Below are positions 35,908 to 44,942 of a stretch of 64,000 nucleotides of DNA, one piece after another. Source of the DNA: Pelomonas sp. BJYL3 (GTDB lineage Bacteria; Pseudomonadota; Gammaproteobacteria; Burkholderiales; Burkholderiaceae_C). The notes beneath the pieces were generated by a model. The model made no database searches, was not told where the DNA came from, and worked only from the letters and a program-made list of their open reading frames with translations. The position numbers and the translations under genes were made by a program. The stretch spans positions 1-64,000 of the forward strand of contig NZ_JANZKX010000004.1 of assembly GCF_027257975.1 (NCBI RefSeq), given 5' to 3'. Numbering within the stretch: position 1 is the stretch's first letter; the number at the start of each line of letters is the position of its first letter.

Positions 35908-36972
35908 CTACTCCTGTTGATGCGGGGGCTCGGTGCCCAGCAGCTCTTCCAGCGCGCCCAGGGTGCCGCCATCCTTGACCACATGGCGCAGCCACTCGTG
36001 CAGAGGCATGTCGCCCCAGCGCGCGGCCTTGTCGGCCAGGTAGGCCACCGGGCTGTGAGGCTCGGTGCGGCGGAAGAAGGCCGCCACCTCACGCAGCTGC
36101 TGCAGCGCCTGCTGGCGGCTCTGCAGCGGGCCGGCGGCCGCGGGGGCAAGGGCGCCGCGCGGCGACTCTGAGCCCGCGTCCTGCGGCTCGGCCTGCGACG
36201 GTGCGGATGCGCCGCCATCAGGTGCCAGGCCGGCGTCGCGCAAGGTGCGCTCGATCTGGCGACGGGCGTCGTCCAGCTGGTCCAGGGTCTTGCTGAATCC
36301 GGGCGCCTCGGCACCCATGGCGGCATCCACCCAGGCCTGCAGTCGGCGCAGCTCCTCGAGGATCTGCTCGGCCGCCGCACGCGCCTGCTGCAGCTGCGCG
36401 GCCGGTGTGTCCTTCAGGGCCTTGGCCACCCGGTCCGGCGTGGGCTGGGTCTCGTCCAGCTGCTGCTGCAGCTGGGGATCTCGTTCCAGGCGCTGGGCCC
36501 AGTGGCGAGCGGCCGCCATGTCCTGCAGGCTGTAGGCGTCACGCCCCCGGCCCAGCAGCCGGGCCTGCTGTGCACCGCGCTCCACGGTCTGCAGCAGCCA
36601 GCGCAACACGCCGGCGCGCTCGTCCCAGTCGCCGTCTTCGACACGCGGGTGGAGCTCGGCCCAGAAGGCTTCGCAGAGATCCACCCAGTCCCGCAGCCCG
36701 CGGGCCAGGCCGGGCCAGGCTTCCAGATGGCCGAGGGCTTCCAGCCGCCAGCTGGCGAGGCGCAAATCCTTGCTGCGCTGCGTAAGCAACTGCTCACTTT
36801 GCTTCAGCACGGCGGGCCAGTCGGCCACCCGCAGGCTGGTCACCCATTCCCCCTGGTCCAGGCTGGGGTCGTCCTGCTCGCGCAGCTTATGGATGGTGTC
36901 GAACTCGGGGGAGAAGGAGAGATCCTCACCGGCCGGATGGTCCGGCGAAATGGGGCCGAGCAGGCTTTGCAT
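35908..36972 (-). CDS. tssA: T6SS assembly protein TssA
   Basis: A 354-residue TssA. The N-terminal ImpA_N domain is at about 1-150 (LLGPISPDHPAGEDLSFSPEFDTI, WVTSLRVADWPAVLKQSEQLL). A Gln/Arg/Ala-rich helical middle follows, then a C-terminal domain with SPVAYLADKAARWGDMPLHEWLRHVV, typical of short TssA proteins. It coordinates tube and sheath growth, at the baseplate or distal end depending on class. It is transcribed convergently to the ompA-like gene, 104 bases away, and stands alone with its own promoter region. Confidence 0.92.
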   Translation of the reverse strand: MQSLLGPISPDHPAGEDLSFSPEFDTIHKLREQDDPSLDQGEWVTSLRVADWPAVLKQSEQLLTQRSKDLRLASWRLEALGHLEAWPGLARGLRDWVDLCEAFWAELHPRVEDGDWDERAGVLRWLLQTVERGAQQARLLGRGRDAYSLQDMAAARHWAQRLERDPQLQQQLDETQPTPDRVAKALKDTPAAQLQQARAAAEQILEELRRLQAWVDAAMGAEAPGFSKTLDQLDDARRQIERTLRDAGLAPDGGASAPSQAEPQDAGSESPRGALAPAAAGPLQSRQQALQQLREVAAFFRRTEPHSPVAYLADKAARWGDMPLHEWLRHVVKDGGTLGALEELLGTEPPHQQE

Positions 36973-37398
36973 GGTGTCTGGAGGCTCAAGGGAGCAGGCG
37001 GAGCCCGGATTGTCCGGAGCCGCCCTGCCCGCTGCTGTATGGAAAAGTTACGGTGCGATCTGCGGACTGTCGCCCCGGCGACCGTGCCCGGCGCTCCGAT
37101 GCCTGAAGCTGCGATATCTATTCCGGAAACGCATGAAGGGCGCCGGCAGGGGAGTTACCGCGTGATTACATTGCGGTGACAATCGATTCCCCACCCGCCG
37201 CAACCCGGCGGTGGACACCCCGCCGGGCTGAACATGAGGCTCGGCAAGTGCCTGACATCGAGAGGCAGACCGGCGATCCGGCTGCGTTTTCGAAGCGGCA
37301 TTGGGCCAGGCCCGGCCCGCATTCCCCCCCGCTTCACTGCCCCGGGGCTGCTGTCCGAGCCTGACCCAATTCTGCTTTTCAACATTGAAGGACTTGCC
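36973..37398. promoter_or_regulatory. Divergent region between tssA and pckG
   Basis: This 426-base spacer must carry promoters for tssA (minus) and pckG (plus). No coding frame in it looks real. The AT-richer part is 37090-37200 (GATATCTATTCC, GATTACATTGCGG), the most likely promoter zone, but I cannot fix -35/-10 boxes with confidence. A ribosome site GAAGGAC precedes pckG at 37387-37393. Confidence 0.4.
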
Positions 37399-39267
37399 AT
37401 GAACCAACCCGTGATGGAAGGGCTGCGCCTGAACGTGCCCGCCTATGTCAAGCACCAGCGCCTGATCGCCTGGGTGGCGGAGATCGCCGCCCTGACCCAG
37501 GCCAGGGACGTCTACTGGTGCGACGGCAGCCAGGAAGAGTACGACCGCCTCTGCCAGCAGCTGGTCGACGCCGGTACCTTCAAGAAACTCAACCCGGCCA
37601 AGCGCGCCAACAGCTACCTCGCCTGCAGCGACCCCAGCGACGTCGCCCGCGTGGAAGACCGCACCTTCATCTGCTCGCAGAAGAAGGAAGACGCCGGCCC
37701 CACCAACAACTGGATGGCCCCGGCCGAGATGCGCGAGCTGCTGCAGACCGGTGACCAGGCTCTCTTCAAGGGCGCCATGAAGGGCCGCACGCTGTACGTC
37801 GTGCCCTTCAGCATGGGCCCCATCGGCTCGCCCATCGCCCACATCGGCGTGGAGCTCTCGGACAGCCCCTATGTCGCCGTGAACATGCGCATCATGACCC
37901 GCATGGGCAAGGCCGTGCTGGACGTGCTGGGTGACAACGGCGCCTTCGTGCCCTGCGTGCACACCGTGGGCGCGCCGCTGGAAGCCGGCCAGGCCGACGT
38001 CAAGTGGCCCTGCAACAAGACCAAGTACATCGTCCACTACCCCGAGACCCGCGAGATCTGGTCCTATGGTTCGGGCTACGGCGGCAACGCCCTGCTGGGC
38101 AAGAAGTGCTTTGCGCTGCGCATCGCTTCCACCATGGGCCGTGACCAGGGCTGGCTGGCCGAGCACATGCTGATCCTGGGCCTGACCTCACCCGAGGGCA
38201 AGAAGTACCACTTCGCCGCCGCCTTCCCCAGCGCCTGCGGCAAGACCAACTTCTCCATGCTGATCCCGCCCAAGGCCTTCGATGGCTGGAAGGTGACCAC
38301 CGTGGGCGACGACATCGCCTGGATCAAGCCCGGCGCCGACGGTCGCCTGTACGCGATCAATCCGGAAGCCGGCTACTTCGGCGTCGCCCCCGGCACCAAC
38401 ACGCTGACCAACTACAACTGCATGGCCAGCCTGAACAAGGACGTCATCTTCACCAACGTCGCGCTGACCGACGATGGCGACGTCTGGTGGGAGTCCATGA
38501 CCGACACCCCGCCGGCCCACCTGATCGACTGGCAGGGCAAGGACTGGACGCCCGCCATCGCCAAGGAGACCGGCGCCAAGGCCGCCCATCCGAACGCCCG
38601 CTTCACCGTGGCCGCCACCAACAACCCGGCCCTGGACCCCGACTGGAACAATCCGGCCGGCGTGCCCATCGACGGCTTCATCTTCGGCGGCCGCCGTTCG
38701 ACGACCGTGCCCCTGGTGACCGAGGCCCGCGACTGGGTGGAAGGCGTCTACATGGCCGCCACCATGGGCTCCGAGACCACCGCCGCGGCCGCCGGCCAGC
38801 AGGGCGTGGTGCGCCGCGACCCCTTCGCCATGCTGCCCTTCATGGGCTACAACATGGCCGACTACTTCCAGCACTGGCTGGATCTGGGCAAGAAGCTGGC
38901 CGACAGCGGCGCCACCCTGCCCAAGATCTTCTGCGTCAACTGGTTCCGCAAGGGCGCCGACGGCAAGTTCGTCTGGCCCGGCTACGGCGAGAACATGCGC
39001 GTGCTGAAGTGGATGCTGGACCGCGTGACCGGCAGCCAGTCCGGTGAGGAGCACGTCTTCGGCGTGACCCCGCGCTACGAAGACCTGAACTGGGAAGGCC
39101 TGAGCTTCACGAAGGAGCAGTTCGACGTCGCCACCCGCATCGACAAGGCCGACTGGGCCGCCGAGCTGAAGCTGCACGACGAGCTCTTTGCCCAGCTGGC
39201 CTACCACCTGCCGGCCGAGCTGCCGGCCACCAAGGCCAAGATCGAGCAGCGCCTGGCCGCCGAGTAA
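37399..39267 (+). CDS. pckG: GTP-dependent phosphoenolpyruvate carboxykinase
   Basis: A 622-residue cytosolic enzyme that converts oxaloacetate and GTP to phosphoenolpyruvate, CO2 and GDP, the entry step of gluconeogenesis. The kinase P-loop with the reactive cysteine is [13 protein letters not shown] (about 275-287). The active-site block [23 protein letters not shown] and the C-terminal [28 protein letters not shown] agree with GTP-type PEPCK. Length is standard. The ATG at 37399 is chosen because the family N-terminus starts there and a ribosome site precedes it; the frame is open further upstream but not coding. A strong terminator follows. Confidence 0.97.
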   Translation: MNQPVMEGLRLNVPAYVKHQRLIAWVAEIAALTQARDVYWCDGSQEEYDRLCQQLVDAGTFKKLNPAKRANSYLACSDPSDVARVEDRTFICSQKKEDAGPTNNWMAPAEMRELLQTGDQALFKGAMKGRTLYVVPFSMGPIGSPIAHIGVELSDSPYVAVNMRIMTRMGKAVLDVLGDNGAFVPCVHTVGAPLEAGQADVKWPCNKTKYIVHYPETREIWSYGSGYGGNALLGKKCFALRIASTMGRDQGWLAEHMLILGLTSPEGKKYHFAAAFPSACGKTNFSMLIPPKAFDGWKVTTVGDDIAWIKPGADGRLYAINPEAGYFGVAPGTNTLTNYNCMASLNKDVIFTNVALTDDGDVWWESMTDTPPAHLIDWQGKDWTPAIAKETGAKAAHPNARFTVAATNNPALDPDWNNPAGVPIDGFIFGGRRSTTVPLVTEARDWVEGVYMAATMGSETTAAAAGQQGVVRRDPFAMLPFMGYNMADYFQHWLDLGKKLADSGATLPKIFCVNWFRKGADGKFVWPGYGENMRVLKWMLDRVTGSQSGEEHVFGVTPRYEDLNWEGLSFTKEQFDVATRIDKADWAAELKLHDELFAQLAYHLPAELPATKAKIEQRLAAE

Positions 39268-39296
39268 TCACCCGGCCTCAGCGCCTGCCGACCACG

Positions 39297-39329
39297 AAAA
39301 AGCCCGCTCGGATCCGAGCGGGCTTTTTT
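39297..39329 (+). terminator. Rho-independent terminator of pckG
   Basis: Near-perfect palindrome: AAAAAGCCCGCTCG, a GATC centre, CGAGCGGGCTTTTTT. A GC stem followed by six T, 30 bases after the pckG stop. The A-run on the left makes it potentially bidirectional. Confidence 0.93.
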
Positions 39330-39371
39330 ACTGCCGGCCTGACTCAGGTCCGGATTCAGGCCCGAATCCGC

Positions 39372-39590
39372 TCAAGGACATTCCCAGGAATCCACGACAC
39401 GCTGGTTGGCCGTGACAGTGCCCCAGCGGTCGTAGGTCTGCCCGATACAGCTGCGAGCCAGCCCGCCCACGACCTGGCCCTGCCCGTCCAGGAATTCCAG
39501 CCGGACGCCGTAGCTGGGGCGCGCCCAGGCCGCACTCAGACCCAGAGCCGCGACCAGGGCCAGACACAGGGCCATCCATTTGCGCTTCAT
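39372..39590 (-). CDS. Small secreted protein with two cysteines
   Basis: A 72-residue precursor. The signal peptide MKRKWMALCLALVAALGLSAAWA is followed by a mature chain of about 49 residues with VRLEFLDGQGQVVGG and two cysteines (SCIGQTY and the terminal WECP) that may form a disulfide. ATG 39590 follows an AGGAGCTT ribosome site; an in-frame start at 39614 is less likely. It resembles other short YxxGxxxxxxWG secreted proteins of Gram-negative bacteria with no known function. It ends close to the pckG terminator, with which it is convergent. Confidence 0.7.
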   Translation of the reverse strand: MKRKWMALCLALVAALGLSAAWARPSYGVRLEFLDGQGQVVGGLARSCIGQTYDRWGTVTANQRVVDSWECP

Positions 39591-39701
39591 AAGCTCCTCC
39601 ACGATTGACGTCACCCAAGCGGCGACCCAAGGAGCGTAACTTTCTTGTTAGCCGCACAGATCAGGGAATCCTCGCTGGCGCCCCAGGCCGCGATCAGACG
39701 C

Positions 39702-39733
39702 AAAAAAACCTGCCGGCTTCATCAGCGGGCAGG
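39702..39733 (-). terminator. Terminator of the 79-aa gene
   Basis: On the minus strand: CCTGCC, a 13-base loop, then GGCAGG followed by seven T (A-run at 39702-39708 on the plus strand). It lies 40 bases after the stop of the minus-strand gene at 39774-40013. Confidence 0.85.
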
Positions 39734-39773
39734 CTCAACAGAGCAAGACGGCACGAAGGCCGTTGCAGGAGAC

Positions 39774-40013
39774 TCAGTCCTTGCGGGCGTGGGCGGCGCG
39801 CAGTTCGGCAGCAAAGCTGGGCATGCTGTCTTCGTACTGGGCGGCCAGGGCCAGCAGTTCGCGCTCTTCGCGGGCAGCCTTGGCGGCAGCCAGATGAGCC
39901 TGGACCTTGGCGATCAGGCTCAGCCACAGGCGGGCGCCGATGGCAGCGAAGGAACCCCCATGACGAACGGTGCGGTGCAGGGGCAGACCGAAGGTTTGGG
40001 TGGCGACGCTCAT
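39774..40013 (-). CDS. Small protein of unknown function, divergent from a LysR gene
   Basis: A 79-residue protein with no signal peptide. The C-terminal two thirds form one long charged helix (LWLSLIAKVQAHLAAAKAAREERELLALAAQYEDSM, split), similar in style to DUF1127-like small proteins but without their Arg-rich signature. AAGGAAG stands about seven bases before the ATG and a clear terminator follows, so it is a true single-gene unit. The divergent LysR regulator 121 bases away is a likely controller. Confidence 0.75.
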   Translation of the reverse strand: MSVATQTFGLPLHRTVRHGGSFAAIGARLWLSLIAKVQAHLAAAKAAREERELLALAAQYEDSMPSFAAELRAAHARKD

Positions 40014-40134
40014 GATTTGACTTCCTTGTGGGTGTTGTGGGCACCAGGGTGTGGTGCGATGGGATGAATTCTGGGGTAAACCCTAGACATTCTCCAAATG
40101 AATTGTTTGCATTTGCTCTATAAACACTGTTCAT

Positions 40135-41070
40135 ATGAGCTTTCGCAACCTCGACCTCAACCTGCTGCGCGTCTTCGATGCCGTGATGGCCGAGCGCAAC
40201 CTCACCCGGGCGGCCGAGCGCCTGGCCATGACCCAGCCGGCGGTCAGCCACGCATTGAAGCGCCTGCGCGAGGCGCTGGGCGAGGAGCTCTTCGTCCGGC
40301 AGGCCTTTGGCATGAAGCCCACCTCGCGGGCGGAAGGGCTGTGGCCCGAGGTGCGCCAGGCCCTGGACCGCCTGCGGGCGGTGCTGGATCCGCGCGAGTA
40401 CCTGCCCGCCAGCGAGGACGCCACCTTCCAGATCGCCATGGCCGACGCCACCGCCGCCCTGGTGCTGCCGCCGCTGGTGGCGGATCTGGAGGCCCAGCAG
40501 GCCCGGGCGCGCGTCCATGTGCTGCCGCTGACCACCCGCGATCCCCGCAGCCTGCTGGAACAGGGCGAGGCGGACTTCGCCCTGGGCTACTTCCCTCAGG
40601 CCGTCGCCGCCTTGCAGGGCCAGGGCCAGCTGGCAGCCATCCGCCAGCACCGGCTGTACGAGAGCCAGTACGTCTGCGTGATGCGCAGGGACCACCCCCT
40701 GGCCCAGGCGCCCCTGGACCTGGAGACCTACTGCGCCGCCCACCACCTCCTGGTGAGCTTCTCGGGCCGCCCGCACGGCTTCGTGGACGAATCCCTGGCG
40801 GCGTTGGGCCGCAGCCGGCGCATCGTGCTGACGGTCAATCAGTTCTTCACCGCCGGCCGCGTGGTGGCCCAGTCCGACCTGCTGACGGTGCTGCCTGCGC
40901 GCTTCATGAGCGCCACCGGCTACAAGAGCGAGCTGATCGAGCGCCCCCTGCCCTTCGCCCTCGCGCCGGTGCACGTGGACATGCTCTGGCACATGCGCAA
41001 CGAGGACCGCCCGCCCCAGCGCTGGCTGCGGGAACGCCTGCTGCTGGCCGCGGCGCTGGCAGCGTCCTGA
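40135..41070 (+). CDS. LysR-family transcriptional regulator
   Basis: A 311-residue LysR regulator. The helix-turn-helix spans about 5-64 ([40 protein letters not shown], split), and an effector-binding domain follows (about 90-295, [20 protein letters not shown]). It resembles NodD/PcpR-type regulators. It is divergent from the 79-aa gene and followed 34 bases later by a YecA-like gene. Inducer and targets are unknown; the shared 121-base upstream region is AT-rich and likely contains its own operator. Confidence 0.88.
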   Translation: MSFRNLDLNLLRVFDAVMAERNLTRAAERLAMTQPAVSHALKRLREALGEELFVRQAFGMKPTSRAEGLWPEVRQALDRLRAVLDPREYLPASEDATFQIAMADATAALVLPPLVADLEAQQARARVHVLPLTTRDPRSLLEQGEADFALGYFPQAVAALQGQGQLAAIRQHRLYESQYVCVMRRDHPLAQAPLDLETYCAAHHLLVSFSGRPHGFVDESLAALGRSRRIVLTVNQFFTAGRVVAQSDLLTVLPARFMSATGYKSELIERPLPFALAPVHVDMLWHMRNEDRPPQRWLRERLLLAAALAAS

Positions 41071-41104
41071 ACGGCGGACGACAGCGATCAGCGACAATCG
41101 CCGG

Positions 41105-41860
41105 ATGAGCAAGATCGCCGACCTGAACGACGCCGAGTTCGCCGAACTCGACGAACTGCTGGCCACCACGCCCGCACCCCTGCAAGCCCTGGACGCCTCC
41201 ATGCTGGACGGCTACCTCTGCGGCGTGCTGGTCCAGCCCCGCCTGATCGAGATCGAGGAATGGCTGCCGCCCATCTTCGACTACGACGGCGGCGAGCTGC
41301 CGGCCGATGCCGACCCGACGTGGCTGGCCCGCATCCAGGAGCTGGTGCTGCGCCGCCATGCCGCGCTGAACCGCAGCCTGGCCGAGCACGGCTGGTTCGA
41401 CCCGGTCGTGCTGGATCTCGATGCCGAAGCCGCCGCGGCGGCCGAGTCCGGCGAGCAGCCCGAAGCTGACGCGGCCGATGACGAGCAGCTCTCGCCCATC
41501 GCCCGCACCCTGCTGCCCTGGGTGGCCGGCTTCCAGCATGCCGCCCTGTGCTTCCCCGAGCTGAGCGAGCTGGACGACGAAGGCGTGATGAACGCCATGG
41601 CGCGCCTGTACCGCCACCTGCCGGCGGAGACGGCAGAGGAGAAGGAAATCGTCGCCACCCTGGACCGCGAGCACCCGCTCAAGGACATCGACGACGCCAT
41701 CGAGGACCTGGTGGTCAACGTGGCCGATCTCTACGACCTCACCACCGACCTGCGCTACAAGGTCGAGGCGGTGCGCCGTGACACGCCCAAGGTGGGCCGC
41801 AACGACCCCTGCCCCTGCGGCTCGGGCCGCAAGTACAAGCAGTGCCACGGCGCCAATTGA
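41105..41860 (+). CDS. YecA/UPF0149 family protein with C-terminal SEC-C zinc motif
   Basis: A 251-residue protein. The UPF0149 helical domain is at about 10-200 ([19 protein letters not shown] is diagnostic). The last 25 residues carry the SEC-C zinc-binding motif [20 protein letters not shown], the same element found at the SecA tail. YecA proteins are reported to bind ribosomes and to be linked to SecA-type export; the exact role here is unknown. A paralogue lacking SEC-C lies at 50760-51665. Confidence 0.9.
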   Translation: MSKIADLNDAEFAELDELLATTPAPLQALDASMLDGYLCGVLVQPRLIEIEEWLPPIFDYDGGELPADADPTWLARIQELVLRRHAALNRSLAEHGWFDPVVLDLDAEAAAAAESGEQPEADAADDEQLSPIARTLLPWVAGFQHAALCFPELSELDDEGVMNAMARLYRHLPAETAEEKEIVATLDREHPLKDIDDAIEDLVVNVADLYDLTTDLRYKVEAVRRDTPKVGRNDPCPCGSGRKYKQCHGAN

Positions 41861-41911
41861 GCGCCGGCCGCCGGCTCCGCCCGGGGTTGGCGTCGCTGCG
41901 ATGACATCGCC

Positions 41912-42685
41912 ATGAAGCTGCAGATCCTCTCGGACCTCCACATGGAGACCGAGGCCTTCGAGCCCCAGCCGGCGCCCGGCGCCGAGCTGCTGGTGCTGGC
42001 CGGCGACGTTGACAGCAGCTGGCGCGGCCTCTCGGCCTTCGCCGGTTGGCCGGTGCCGGTGCTGTTCGTGCCGGGCAACCACGAGTACGACCAGCGCGAA
42101 ATCCGCGAGACCGGCCCCGTGCTGCGCCGCGAATGCGAGCGCCTGGGCCTGCGCATGCTCGATGACGAGGCCCTGGTGCTGGACGACAGCCAGGGCCGCC
42201 GCATCCGCTTCCTGGGCTCCACGCGCTGGAGCGATTTCGATGTCTTCGGCAGCGCCCAGCGCGAGCGTGCCATGCGCGCGGCCGGCTATTTCCAGCGCGT
42301 CATGGCGGCCCGGCTGGACGGCCAGCCCTTCGATGCCGAGGCCGTGCGACGCCTGGGCCTGGAGAACCGCGCCTGGCTGGAGCGCACGCTGCCGGTGACC
42401 GGCGGCGAGACCGTGGACGCCACCGTGGTCATCACCCATTTCGCCCCGAGCCTGAAGAGCGCCGACCCACGCTACGGCAAGCAGCCCGGCACCGCCAGCT
42501 TCTGCAATGACGATGAGGCGCTGATGCCCGGCGTGCAACTGTGGATCCACGGCCATCTGCATTGCCGGCACGACTATCACGTGAGCCACGCCCTGGGCCA
42601 GACCCGCGTGATCTGCAACGCCCGCGGCCACGGCCGCAAAGGAGAGGCCGCGGACTACGACCCGCTGCGCTGCGTCGAGGTCTGA
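41912..42685 (+). CDS. Calcineurin-like metallophosphoesterase
   Basis: A 257-residue cytosolic phosphoesterase. The five metal-binding blocks are in order: SDLHME (about 7-12), GDVD, GNHEYD, TH (VVITHFAP) and GHLHCRHD near the C-terminus, indicating a two-metal hydrolase. The substrate cannot be told from sequence; nucleotides, phosphoproteins and nucleic acids are all possible for the family. It follows the YecA-like gene by 51 bases and may share its transcript. Confidence 0.9.
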   Translation: MKLQILSDLHMETEAFEPQPAPGAELLVLAGDVDSSWRGLSAFAGWPVPVLFVPGNHEYDQREIRETGPVLRRECERLGLRMLDDEALVLDDSQGRRIRFLGSTRWSDFDVFGSAQRERAMRAAGYFQRVMAARLDGQPFDAEAVRRLGLENRAWLERTLPVTGGETVDATVVITHFAPSLKSADPRYGKQPGTASFCNDDEALMPGVQLWIHGHLHCRHDYHVSHALGQTRVICNARGHGRKGEAADYDPLRCVEV

Positions 42686-42801
42686 AGGTCGAACGGAGCG
42701 CCCCGGCGCTTGAGATGCGTCAATCCGCGCCCCGTAGCCTGTGCCAGACTGGCGCCTGCACCCTCATCCACAAGACGCCTCAACAGGCGGGGAGATATGG
42801 C

Positions 42802-43224
42802 ATGAAGATTCTGGTCGCCGTTGACGGCAGCTCCTTTACCAAGCGCATGCTGGCCTACCTGGTCGCGCATGATGAATGGCTGGGCAACGCCCACCAGTAC
42901 ACCGTGCTGCATGCGGTCCCGGCGGTGCCACCCCGCGCCGCCGCGGTGCTGGACAAGGCCGTGCTCAAGTCCTACTACGACGACGAAGCCGAGAAGGTGC
43001 TCAAGACCGTCCGTACCTTCTTCGAGAAGCAGAAGGTGCGTGCCGAGTTCATCAGCAAGGTGGGCCCGGCGGCCGATGTGATCGGCGCCGCCGCCAACAA
43101 GGGCAAGTTCGACCTGCTGCTGATGGGCTCGCATGGCCACAGCACCCTCGGCAATCTGGTGCTGGGCTCGGTGGCCACCAAGGTCATGAGCCAGACGGAC
43201 GTGCCCGTGCTGTTGGTGCGCTGA
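42802..43224 (+). CDS. Universal stress protein, UspA family
   Basis: A 140-residue protein of a single Usp domain. It starts MKILVAVDGSSFTKRML and has the ATP-binding motif GSHGHSTLGNLVLGS (G-x2-G-x9-GS) near residues 112-126, so it is of the nucleotide-binding type. ATG 42802 has GGGGAG upstream; longer in-frame starts overlap the metallophosphoesterase. Its role is stress survival; the specific signal is unknown. Confidence 0.92.
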   Translation: MKILVAVDGSSFTKRMLAYLVAHDEWLGNAHQYTVLHAVPAVPPRAAAVLDKAVLKSYYDDEAEKVLKTVRTFFEKQKVRAEFISKVGPAADVIGAAANKGKFDLLLMGSHGHSTLGNLVLGSVATKVMSQTDVPVLLVR

Positions 43225-43269
43225 CCGGGCGGCCCCCGGTCCGCCCCTTAGGGCCGGCACCGGGCACAT

Positions 43270-43497
43270 CTAGCCCCGGCGATGCAACCAGGCCAGCGGC
43301 GACTCGCCGCTGCTCACCGGCACGGCCTGGGACGACTCCAGGGTCTGGTAGTCGCTGGTGCGCCGAAATGAGTCAGCCTCATCCTCGAGCGTGACCTCCA
43401 GGCCGAAGGCGGTGCCCATGTCCGCCGGGTCCTGGACCGGGCGATTGCTGGGCTGACGGCGGAAGAATCGCAGTGCGGCGGCAGGGGCAAATCGCAT
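43270..43497 (-). CDS. Small protein of unknown function
   Basis: A 75-residue soluble protein beginning MRFAPAAALRFFRRQP with a basic, weakly amphipathic N-terminus. The second half is acidic (ADMGTAFGLEVTLEDEADSF). A GAGGTCC ribosome site lies before ATG 43497; the longer frame to 43755 overlaps non-coding sequence. No family recognised. The 296 bases upstream (43498-43793) hold no other convincing gene and probably its promoter; they include the AT-richer stretch 43640-43700. Confidence 0.6.
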   Translation of the reverse strand: MRFAPAAALRFFRRQPSNRPVQDPADMGTAFGLEVTLEDEADSFRRTSDYQTLESSQAVPVSSGESPLAWLHRRG

Positions 43498-43793
43498 GGT
43501 GGACCTCGTCTTACAGCTGGGCGAGAAACGGGCGGGAGGCCCGATTCCATCGCGTTTCCGGCGCGTATTGCGCTGGATCACGCAGGGTTCCAGTGTGCGC
43601 GTCCCAGCGCCCGCAGATACCCCCAAATTGGGTGGAAAACGACGCGCAGTTGGCAAAAACGCACGCGCTTTCAAAGTGATGCAACTGCATGGCTTTGTTG
43701 CCGGTGTCATCCGTGCATTCCCGGTGACTTTGGCCGGCCCTGCCCGAAAGGGCATCCCCGCCGTCTGGCCGGCCGCAAGACCGGGCCCGGCGC

Positions 43794-44750
43794 CTAGCTG
43801 GCAGACCGGCGGCGGGACGGCAAGGGCTTGAGCGCCCCCTTGGCGCCCGCGCTGAGCGCCTGTCCGACCTGGTCCAGCAGGGCGACACGCCCCGGCGCGG
43901 GAGCGGCCTCACTGACCAGCTTCCATTGATGCCAGTACAGCGTCAGGTCGACGCTGACCTCGGGCCGCAGGGGCTGCAGCTGCCGCTTGCGCACCCCCTC
44001 GCGCACCTGCAGCTCCGGCACCACCGCGATGCCCCAGCCCATGCACGCGGCCCGCACGATGGCGTCGCTGGACGGCACGTAGCGTTCCTTCAGGCGCGGG
44101 TGGCGCACGCCGAAGGCCTTGCTGATCCACTGGACCTGGTTGTCGTCCTTGCGGTTGAAGACCAGGAAGGGCTGCTGCGCGAAGTTGGCCTCGTTGAGCC
44201 CCGAGGGCAGCTGGCGGGCGACGAAGTCCGGGCTGGCCACGGCCACATAGGACATCACCCCGAGCGGCTGGACCACGCAGCCCCGCAGTGCCTGCTGGAC
44301 GGTGCTGACGCAGCCCAGCACCTCGCCCTGGCGCAGCCAGTCGTGGGTGAAGTCCTGGTCGTCGACGATCAACTCCAGGCCGAAGCCCTCGCGCAGGCCC
44401 TGCTGCACCAGGCCGTCCAGTGCGGGCAGCACCCAGGTTGCGAGGCTGTCGGCGTTGACGGCGATGGGCAGGCGCTCGTGCGGCGTCACCTGGCTGCCCA
44501 GCTCGCGGGCGACGTCAGTGCGCAAGGCCTGGAGCTGGCGGGCGAAGCGCAACAGCACCTTGCCCGGCTCCGTCAACCGCAGGGGCCGGGAGCGCACCAC
44601 CAGCAGCTGGCCGACCTGGGCCTCGAGGCTGCGCAGGCGCTGGGACACGGCGCTCTGCGTCACGCTCAGGCGCTGGGCGGCGCGCTCGAAGCTGCGCTCG
44701 TCCGCCAGGGCGGCCAGGCAGTCGAGTCCGGCGGAATCCAGGTCTTTCAT
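43794..44750 (-). CDS. LysR-family regulator of the ArgP/LysG type
   Basis: A 318-residue LysR regulator. The N-terminal DSAGLDCLAALADERSFERAAQRLSVTQSAVSQRL (split) and RSRPLRLTEPGKVLLRFARQ are typical of ArgP (IciA)/LysG. The C-terminal domain should bind a basic amino acid such as lysine or arginine. ArgP usually controls the exporter argO/lysE; here the divergent neighbour, 192 bases away, is dadA, so it may control D-amino-acid use instead. That link is inference. Confidence 0.85.
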   Translation of the reverse strand: MKDLDSAGLDCLAALADERSFERAAQRLSVTQSAVSQRLRSLEAQVGQLLVVRSRPLRLTEPGKVLLRFARQLQALRTDVARELGSQVTPHERLPIAVNADSLATWVLPALDGLVQQGLREGFGLELIVDDQDFTHDWLRQGEVLGCVSTVQQALRGCVVQPLGVMSYVAVASPDFVARQLPSGLNEANFAQQPFLVFNRKDDNQVQWISKAFGVRHPRLKERYVPSSDAIVRAACMGWGIAVVPELQVREGVRKRQLQPLRPEVSVDLTLYWHQWKLVSEAAPAPGRVALLDQVGQALSAGAKGALKPLPSRRRSAS

Positions 44751-44942
44751 AAGTTCAATTAATGTAGCGCGAGAAATATGAATGGCGCTTCTTGATTTCC
44801 ATCAGGCTGCGGAGAATGCGCCAGCCGTGTCGGGCCTCACGCCCGCGTCGGATTCCAGCCCTCTTCCCCCTTCAACTCGATCGCCCGAGCGTCGATCATT
44901 CGGGAATCCCGCCCGCGGGCTTCCTTCGCAGGAGCAGTACAG

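Noticed and set aside
43496-43831. Plus-strand 111-codon frame between the small protein and the ArgP-type gene
   Set aside because: It crosses the likely promoter of the minus-strand small gene, has no ribosome site and ends inside the LysR gene.
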